Source: Thalassia testudinum
Lineage: Eukaryota; Streptophyta; Magnoliopsida; Alismatales; Hydrocharitaceae
Reading direction: 5' to 3'
DNA length: 64,000 bases
Assembly (NCBI GenBank): GCA_037157565.1
Contig: JAZHRO010000036.1
Coordinates: 17,844,501 to 17,908,500, forward strand
The position numbers and the translations under genes are program-made. Each line of letters starts with the position of its first letter. Within the stretch, counting starts at the first letter, position 1. Positions 56,677-64,000 of this stretch are shown in pieces. A model generated the notes under the pieces. The model was not told where the DNA came from. It worked only from the letters and a program-made list of their open reading frames with translations, and searched no databases.

Positions 56677-57404
56677 TTAATCTCGCTCCTTTGTCAATTT
56701 AGCACTGATAATCATAGGGAGCGTCTTCTGAGGTCCTAAAAATTGATATTTCAAATTCTCAGGCAATGGTTTCAATTCAAGCTGGGGCGGGTTGATGATT
56801 AATGGTAGGGTAGATGTTGAAGATTCAACAAGAGGAAGAGGTTGTGAGTGAACAAAATCAATAACCTCTTCCGAAGATGGCAGGTCAGCCATAGAGGGTT
56901 GCGGGTCAAATTCATCATCCAAAGAGGAACTTTCAATTGAAGAAACCATCAAACAAGTTTCAATGTTTTCATTATCCTCATCAAGTTCCTCAATAAATCC
57001 ACAATCCTCAAATTTGTTGATTGCCTTAAAAATATCCAATTTCATTCGTTGATCCCTAAAGGCGATTTCCATGCTACCGCTTTCACAATTAATGTTGGCC
57101 TTAGCGGTAGCCAGGAATGGACGCCCTAGAATGATGGCGTGTTCCTCAGATTATCAGGTACATCCATGTCAAGGACAAGGAAATCTACAGGAAAATAGAA
57201 ATCTTTGACCTTAACTATAACATCTTCAATAACGCCTCGCGGATTTGTGACTGAGCGGTCTACTAACTGTAGCGTTACTGAAGTTGGCCGAAGTTCACCT
57301 AACCCAAACTTCTCGTAAAGAGAAGTCAAAATTAAGTTGATGGATGCACCTAGATCCAAAAGTGCTCTATCAAATGTATAATCTCTGATGACGCAAGAAA
57401 TCAA
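56677..57404 (-). pseudogene. pol (PR): Athila/Tat-type protease and acidic linker to RT
   Basis: ISCVIRDYTFDRALLDLGAS (57404-57340; the active site reads DLGA, normal for this lineage), YEKFGLGELRPTSVTLQLVD, then VIEDVIVKVKDFYFPVDFLV and a frame change near 57130. The second part, MEIAFRDQRMKLDIFKAINK from 57072, leads into an acidic Ser/Asp/Glu-rich linker ending at 56677, before RT. The same blocks are found at 19899-20670 and 40198-40431 in elements that lack RT. Confidence 0.9.
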
Positions 57405-59468
57405 CGAAGCACCAGGCTCTCTTTTTTCTGAGGGAGGTAGTGCAGGATAACAAAACTAGCCTGCTCAGAGAGTACCACCTTCCTCGGAACAGATTCTCTC
57501 GACTTACGCTTTTGTGTACATAATTCCTTTAAAAATCTTACGTAAGCCGGTATGTGCTTGATAGCATCAAGGAGCGGGATATTGATCTCAACATTCCTAA
57601 ATAGATTCAGAAGCTCCTCATTGCTATCAACAGACTTCTTCTTCTTTGATTTGGTTAATGCTTCAGGAAAAGGAACATGAGTCACATCTTTGGAATCAGG
57701 TTCCTGAGCCTTGATTTCTTCTTCAGGATTCTCCTCTCTCTCTTTAGGTTCTTTAGGATTCAAAAGATTAGAATAGTGTGGTTGTGGATCCTGAGTCTGC
57801 TTACCACTCCTCAAAGTGACAGAATTTGCAGATGCATAAGAATTTGGGTCTTGGGGAGGGTTAGGAAAGATTGGAGGTGCTTGATTAACCATGAATTGTT
57901 GATTTGCAGAAGAAGAAGAGGACGAGGAACCCTGCTCAACCACTTGAGCATGTGCATGTGGGTCCCTCTGATTTCCGTACCCATGGGCTTGGTTGCTCGA
58001 ATTCATAATATTTCGCGGGTTGGGTACGGGTTGGGATGGTAGAGATCCGGGTTGACGAGAGTTAGCAATGAGCCCGAACTGCAAGTTGTCCAGCGAAGTT
58101 TTCATTTGCTGCATGAGCTGGAGCATGGATCCTTGTATTTCTACCATTTGACGGTTCAAATCAGCCTACCCTGCGGGTTGACGGGCATTCCAAGCTGGCT
58201 GATTGACCTGATTTGGAGGCAACTGAGTATATACTTGACCTTGACCCACTGGTCGTTGTGGAGCATAGTTACCGGGTCGGAATTGGGTCTGTTGCCCTGG
58301 GTTTTTACAAGAGAAGTTAGGGTGGTTTCTCCAACCTGGATTATAGGCATTAGAGTAGGGGTTGGATCTAACATTCTCTTGTACAACACAGACATTTTCA
58401 TAAGGTGAGGATGGAGCGAAAGAAAGGAAAGGATCAGAAAAATTGGGATCAAAGGCCCAGTTTGGAACCCGCGGGGTTCTGAAAAATACTGACTCACAGG
58501 TTGAGCCGCATTGAGTTGATTCACGAACTCCCATCCAGAAGGAGCTCGTGAAGAATGGAATCCCAAATTTTGGGATTGAGTGGATCGAGAGTTGTTCAAA
58601 GAATTGCTAGCCATCCACTCTTCCATTCTCTTAGCAACCAAGTCCACCTTATCAAGTTTGTTACAAATCAATTCCATATTAAATGAATGAGAGTCATGGA
58701 CTTCATTGACATTTGATCTGGGCTGCTGGGACCGGTTAAATGTATCCATGGAAGCATGATTAATTGAATTCTCACTCATTTCCTCAAATAAATCATGTGC
58801 ACTATCTGCATCTTTATTGAGGAAATTGACTCCACAAAAAGCATCCACATGATTTCTAAGTTGCTCAGTCAACCCATGATAGAAGATCTGCACGAGTTGC
58901 CATTTCGGCACCTCGTGGTGTTGACACCTTCGCAATAAGTCCTAGAATCACTCCCAGGCCACATGAAACTGCTCCCTCAGCCGCTGGGAAAAGGTAGTGA
59001 TTGCCCATCTCAAAGCATTAGTACATCCGACTAGGAAGAATTTCTTCAGAAAGGCCGATTTCAACTCATTCCAAGTTGTAATTGGTCTTCCTATCGTCCT
59101 ATACCAATGCGCGACCTTATCCCTAAGAGAGTGGGGGAAGAGCCTCATGATCATTTGTTCCTCGTTTACGTTTCATGCCTTGGTAGTCTAGACCAAAGCA
59201 TCAAGTCCTCCAAGTGCTGAAACAGATCTTCGAAGCCAAGCCCATGATAATGTTTAATCAGGCTTAACACCTGGGGCTTGATTTCTACATCACCGGCTGG
59301 AATCTGGACGTCGGGACATTCCCCGTAATTTGAAGGATCATAAAAATCCTTCAAGGGTTGAGCACCTTGCATTCTCTAGAACCATTCCTGCATTCTTTGC
59401 ATTTGTTCCAGCTACCTTCGAAATTCTTCCTGTGGATTTCCAAGCAGAGGAGGCTGTTGGTCCGCCAT
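57405..59468 (-). pseudogene. gag: Athila/Tat-type gag, with stops and frameshifts
   Basis: The start MADQQPPLLGNPQEEFRR at 59468 is followed by a TAG. Capsid-type (Retrotrans_gag) motifs follow: LFPHSLRDKVAHWYRTI near 59140-59090, ITTWNELKSAFLKKFF near 59080, WQLVQIFYHGLTEQLRNHVD near 58895 and NKDADSAHDLFEEMSENSIN near 58820. A Pro/Gln/Asn-rich stretch (58530-58170) and a long C-terminal region (MNRQMVEIQGSMLQLMQQMK at 58159, then a Glu/Lys-rich part and LLDAIKHIPAYVRFLKEL near 57570) complete it. No CCHC knuckle is seen, which is usual for Athila/Tat. Breaks occur near 58940, 58450 and 58160. Confidence 0.88.
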
Positions 59469-60784
59469 GGGATCAATTTGACCAAAATCCAATTTGTGTC
59501 TCCTAGAATGCTCTAATGGTCCTTCCAATCGGGGATTCAATGACCGTCTTCCCAGCATAAACTAGGAGAAGGTCGGAAGGACTGGGGATAGGGACTCTGC
59601 AGCACAACAAAACAAGGCTGTCCTTAAGTGGGGTAGCCTAAGGATCTACTGACTCCCAAAACTTGCCTTAAGACTGTAAATGATTTACTCTACTTGTGTC
59701 TATTTAATCCAACCAGTTAGAAGGAGGGACTGGGGAGAAGGTTCTTCCTTCGGCTTTCGGCTCTGGTTCCCAGTGTACCCCCCAACCGCGGCCGTTTGAC
59801 GCTACTCCCCTAGCTAGACATCAGATTAATCAATACAAGTAGGTTAATCAAAGACAATCTCAGACTAGGCCCTGAAGAGCGAATCAGACCTTAAGGCCAA
59901 CGTCTACTCATTTTTATTAAGGCCTGGGATTGTGGTGCTTATGGAATGTGATGGGCCCTTAAAATGGGTTGTGCCCTTAATGATTGATTGAGATTTGTGT
60001 TAGTGCATGCACAACCAGGGTTTTCAAGTAAGATTATTTATGATGCGTGGATTTTAATGTTCAAATCTTGCTTAATTAGCTTTTAGGGTTTCAAATTAGG
60101 TGTATTGCAATAAAGTTTCTAAGCAAACCAAGTTGTCAAACACGGGTGATGATTGTTTTCCTTTAAAACCAAAAAGAAAGTGGAGTGCCTGGAATAGACC
60201 TAGATTGAAAACCCTAAGGAGGAGCTACTTGATGAGTTGATTTTAAGTAGAGTGGTGCGGCCCAAACAACTCAAACAATTGGCTACAAATGCACCACTAA
60301 GTTAGGCACTCAAAGATGGTTAACCTAAAATGATTTTTACTCTTTTATGTGTTGCTTTGTGTGTACCGGTTCCACAGATCAAAACCTGGTTGAGTAGAAA
60401 CAAATCAATTTGATTAAGTGACTTGAATGTGGGTGTATGTTGTGTGTTTGTTGAAAATTACCCCACAAGATTATCTTTTTGTTGTTTTTTTTTATATAAA
60501 TGAAAGTGGAATGAATGTAAGTGAGAATCCAAACAACCAAACTATTCCTACGATTTATGCAAACACCTAGGTTAATTGGAATTTGGATATAATGTGGTGA
60601 ATGAAATCAATGGAGGGGGAAAGAATGGGGAGCACCTACAGTTGTCTTCAACTTCACTTTACTTTAGTCTACCGCTTGATGATTCCCTGATGGAGGTCTC
60701 TACAAAACAATAGACACAAGAGAAAGCAAGTTAGAAAACAATAAAGTGCAAGAAATGAGAAAAGAAGATCAGAAATCATTGCCT
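59469..60784 (-). mobile_element. Leader between PBS and gag of element C
   Basis: About 1.3 kb non-coding, co-linear with the copy B leader over 59600-60430. Long leaders are typical of Athila/Tat. No riboswitch or conserved frame is seen. Confidence 0.75.
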
Positions 60785-60801
60785 CCCCGGCAACGACGCC
60801 A
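60785..60801 (-). other. Primer-binding site, tRNA-Asp type (element C)
   Basis: On the - strand TGGCGTCGTTGCCGGGG, three bases after the 5' LTR end. It fits the plant tRNA-Asp 3' end with one change. Confidence 0.9.
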
Positions 60802-60804
60802 AAA

Positions 60805-62482
60805 TGTTGGACGTGCGAGTTGCTATGCTAACGTGTTTGGTTTTTAAAATCTTGTCGTTGTAGCTTGAAAGCGAAGAACTCGTGTTCAACAAATAAAATT
60901 TATACCGAAATTGAAATTCTGGGTCTAACACAGGGAGGCTACGTCGATCTATATTCGCAATTATATTTTTTTTAGAATTTCTCTTGAAAAGCGAGGTGAT
61001 GTAATTACAATGAAGCTATAACTACAATCAGACTAAAAGGGAGAGAGAGAGAGAGAGAGAGAAAATATGCATTCAATAATTCAAAATGTTTATACAATAA
61101 AATCAAATAAGATTACACTACAAAGCGGGAAATTAACTACACTAGAAAGCAGGAAAATTATACACTAGAAAGCTGTAAGGAAGAATAGGAGAGAGAAGTT
61201 ATCCTCCTTGACGATTGCTTGGAGGACGAGCCGGACGAGACGACGCCTGGACGAAGGAGGATGGAGCAGGATGAAGCAGAAGAACGGGAATGGGGCAGCA
61301 CGTCGTCGTCGTCGTCGTCGTGGGATCCACTTCCAAACGGGGATGAAAATTTTGACTCTATCTCGCGAGGAGCATCCCGGGCGTGGGACAAGCTTCTCTT
61401 GAGCTTTGGAGAGGTAGAGAAGAGAAGGAAGGGATGAGAATTTCATGTGGAGGGGGTCTCCTTTTATAGTTGCAAGGAGTGGCGGCAATTTGGTCATTAC
61501 ATCTTTAAAAACATTAATTCAGGACCTTTAGTGACGGATAAAATCATTGCTAAAGGTCTGAACATGGGCGTAGTGGGCGGCATGCGCGTGCCCGCTCGCC
61601 TGCCCGCGCACGCAACGCTTGCGCACGTTCAGCTATCCTCAGCCATCCGATCGCGAGATCGGACGACTTAGATCGCACCTTCACCCGCCTCGCTGCGCGC
61701 CCGCCTGTGTACGATCTCGTATCTTCGTTGCGCGTGCAATACCGGGTGGGTGCTATCGGGCGCGCGCAGCCATTATATTGCGATCTGACGCTCTCCCGTG
61801 CCTGCTCGCCCGCTCACGAAGACTCGATCGCGCATCTGAAGGCAGCCGAGCGCCTTATCCACTACGCTGCGCGCGTGGATGGGACGGGTGGCTGAAGTTT
61901 TGAACGCGCGTTCAGGACCGTTGGATCGAGATCCAATGGCCCAGATCATGCATTGGATTCTCTTTGGAAAGGCAGCGATGGACCTGAGCGTCGGTTGGAC
62001 GGCTAAGATGGCACCACGTGGCGCCATCTTGGCCGTCCATCTTTTGGATGATGTAGATGGTGCTACGGTTGTCAGATTGAGTCGATTTTTGCGCTGTTAG
62101 GCTGCGATCGTCGATCCGAATCCATCCCTGCGGTCAGATTTGTCGTTTGAAGTGTGGATTTACACCATCTTGGCCCTTGATCTTCTAGGGTTCTCCGATC
62201 ACTATCTGATGCTATAGATGCCTGATTAGGGTGATCTTGGAGTCGTTGAACTCCAATCATCGCCCTGATAACATCTATACAGTTGGATCTTCGATCCGAG
62301 GCCCTGATAAAAAGTTTACCCTATCCAAGCACATAAAAGGAGACATTTAACCTCCATTTTATTCAAACTACTCTAAATGCAAAATGATGCATGTTATGCA
62401 CTATTTATAGCATGCAATGCAATCCTATGCTTAAGAACATGCATAAATAGACATCTTAAGTAGTGTAAACGTGTTTACATCA
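60805..62482 (-). repeat. 5' LTR of element C
   Basis: 1678 bp. It keeps TG...CA termini. A GTC microsatellite (61301-61320) and a GA tract (61039-61062) are longer than in the other LTR. The promoter dyad at 61523-61558 has lost pairing in one arm. TATA box on the - strand at 61468-61461. Confidence 0.92.
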
Positions 62483-62487
62483 TGATC
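62483..62487. repeat. Target-site duplication TGATC of element C, right copy
   Basis: One transition from CGATC at 50839-50843. Confidence 0.8.
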
Positions 62488-63468
62488 TAACCTTATGGAT
62501 CTATTTGGAATAATGACGGGAGTCCAACGCATCCAAGAGCGCATCAATCAGACTCCCGTAGCACCCTAGGGAGTCCACAGAAGAAGCAGGAGCCGAGGGG
62601 AAATTAAAGAATATCTAGACCTTAGATGACAAATCCAACCTCGCGGATGGATCCAGATCGACATTCGCAGCCCAACGGTGCAGAAATCAACTTAATTGGA
62701 GGCCTACGTCATTAGATACAAGAAGAAGAAGATGGACAGCCATGATGGTGCCACGTGGCTCCAACACAGCCTCCCCTCACTGCATCTCAATTTGGAAGGA
62801 GAACTGCAAGCTATTGGATCGTCATCTAATGGTCGCGATCGCAGCCATGTGCCCACCCTCAGCCGCATCATCATATGAGATGAGATCTCGACCATTGGAT
62901 TCCCATCCAACGGCCAAGAGCACGCGCCAAAGAAACACAGACGCAACCAACTCGTGGGAGTAGCGCATTGGTTAATGCTCTCTCCACAAGATGGGTGGCG
63001 TGGGATCGAAGTGCACCAAATGTAGAATTAGGAGAAGCGGTGAGAGCAGAGGGAATTCAACCATCTGATCTCCATCGAGCGGCTCGGCAATGAACGCATG
63101 GTGAGAGTAGGAGCGTTGGATGCAAACGTGCATGATGATGCGTGCCGAAACGGGCGAGAGCATGCTTTAGGATTTTCAAGGTGCGATCAAGTGCGTGTTT
63201 AAGCCACCCGATCGTAAGGTTCAGGTGCTCAGAAGAGGCGAGCGACGAAGGAGAAAGTGAAGGGCTAGCGCGGGCAAGCGAGAACCACACGATCTTCATC
63301 CGAGGGCTCTCAAGCTGCCACGTGGTAGCACCAGATTCAACCAGGTATAAAAGAAGAATTTGGAAGGCTTAATTAGGGTCGTTGATCTCCTGATGAACAG
63401 ATCTAATTAATCCAAGGCATTTGCACAGATTTAAGGGGCCAAATGCCTTCTTTGCCCCCTACCAAAGC

Positions 63469-63476
63469 TATAAAAA
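63469..63476 (+). promoter_or_regulatory. TATA box of outer LTR (element D)
   Basis: TATAAAAA followed by a C/T-rich leader (63500-63600), about 465 bp before the LTR end. Confidence 0.6.
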
Positions 63477-63943
63477 GAGGCCAAAGGGCCCCCCTTTGAA
63501 GGCACTTCTCATAATTCTCTTCTTCCTCCTTCAACCTTTCTTTCTTCTTCTTCTTATCGCCTTCTCTGCATCCGTATCTACACCTCCGTCTAAAGCATCT
63601 GTTGGGCCACCCCGACAGATTGTTACTACTCTTCTCAACCTCTTTGGAAGGCCACCACGAACTACCCGTGGTGCCCTCGTTCTGTTAGATTAGTAGTAGT
63701 TTACTTTCATGTTTTCATTCTATTACATATATATCAGATTCAATCTCTTTGTAATGTGAATGTTATTGATTGTTTCTATTCTTTAGTAATCATCTTGAGA
63801 ACAAGTGTATGAAATCAAAGTGCTTTCTACCTCCCTGTGAACGATCGGGACTCACCAAGTTCCGTTAATTTATTTTCTCGAGACGTATTTCGTGCTATAC
63901 TACAACGTGTTAATTTTCTATGCAATCTACATCGCAAACAAAT

Positions 63944-63961
63944 TGGCACCGTTGCCGGGGA
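63944..63961 (+). other. Primer-binding site, tRNA-Asp type (element D)
   Basis: TGGCACCGTTGCCGGGGA, three bases after the LTR end at 63940. It proves that 50658-63940 is a 5' LTR whose internal region lies to the right. The last 39 bases of the window are leader. Confidence 0.9.
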
Positions 63962-64000
63962 GGCAAGGCGACTTTTGATTTTATCTCTAGTACAGTACTT

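Larger units (their letters stand above)
50844..62482 (-). mobile_element. Complete Athila/Tat-type retrotransposon (element C), decayed
   Basis: An 11.6-kb element on the - strand: 5' LTR 62482-60805, tRNA-Asp PBS 60801-60785, leader, gag, protease, RT, RNase H, integrase, tail, 3' LTR 52498-50844. It is flanked by CGATC/TGATC. LTR differences by eye are about 9% over the first 200 bp, so it is clearly older than the gag-only element. Every coding part has stops or frameshifts. It is the only element here with a full domain set and is the likely autonomous relative of copy B. Confidence 0.92.
50658..63940 (+). mobile_element. 5' LTR of outer element D, split by a nested element
   Basis: It starts TGATTGCACAGCAATCA and ends TCGCAAACA at 63940, three bases before a tRNA-Asp PBS. 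Without the nested element (50844-62482) and one TSD it is about 1.64 kb. The join across the insertion (GATC at 50840 and 62484) matches the uninterrupted related LTR at 39540. The right part has a TATA box at 63469-63476. The body of element D lies beyond the window. Confidence 0.85.

Noticed and set aside
53903..59468. Element C as a still active autonomous element
   Set aside because: Gag, protease, RT and integrase all have frameshifts or stops, and the RT catalytic box has lost its second Asp.

Overview
This is plant nuclear DNA, most likely a heterochromatic, gene-poor stretch of a medium-to-large angiosperm genome. I find no host gene, no rRNA or tRNA gene and no bacterial feature. 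Almost everything is LTR retrotransposon, whole or broken, stacked in nested insertions. The evidence is a Tekay/Del-type chromovirus primed by initiator tRNA-Met, several Athila/Tat-type Ty3 elements primed by tRNA-Asp, one gag-only element with a copia-type gag, two solo LTRs with perfect target-site duplications (TSDs), and a probable CACTA transposon end. I cannot name the species.

Layout. 1-16407: a Tekay-like element on the + strand (5' LTR end, PBS, gag, PR, RT, RNase H, IN, chromodomain-like tail, 3' LTR). Its RNase H is split by a young gag-only element on the - strand (3843-9419, TSD CCTAT). Its 3' LTR is split by an Athila-type solo LTR (12664-15374, TSD GTAAG). 16408-18313: an Athila 3' tail fragment and a CACTA-like terminus. 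18314-27300: an LTR-like block joined directly to a gag/protease remnant, an acidic reading frame, a long untranslated tail and a 3' LTR starting at 24486. 27420-28270: a very AT-rich block. 28500-31640: the 3' end of a - strand Athila-type element. 31645-35100: a + strand element with PBS but no gag-pol. 35102-39347: unassigned LTR-like sequence holding a second solo LTR (35468-37728, TSD CCAAG). 39348-45046: an LTR fused to a protease remnant with an RT-less reading frame, a tail and a 3' LTR. 45047-50657: a - strand non-autonomous element with its own unfamiliar reading frames. 50658-63940: one + strand 5' LTR split by a complete - strand Athila/Tat element (50844-62482), then the PBS of the outer element at the window edge.

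How the parts fit. The element at 50844-62482 is the only one with gag-PR-RT-RH-IN, all decayed. The element at 45047-50657 shares its leader, 3' tail and LTR type but has replaced gag-pol, so the two look like an autonomous/non-autonomous pair. LTR divergence, counted by eye, is about 12% for the Tekay element and about 2% for the gag-only element inside it, which agrees with the nesting order.

Most unusual signals. (1) A palindrome close to CAGACGTCTG recurs at exactly 20-bp steps in LTRs of at least four unrelated families. (2) Athila-type LTRs with different sequences nearly all begin with a palindrome whose arms covary. (3) Several elements share an RT-less acidic reading frame.
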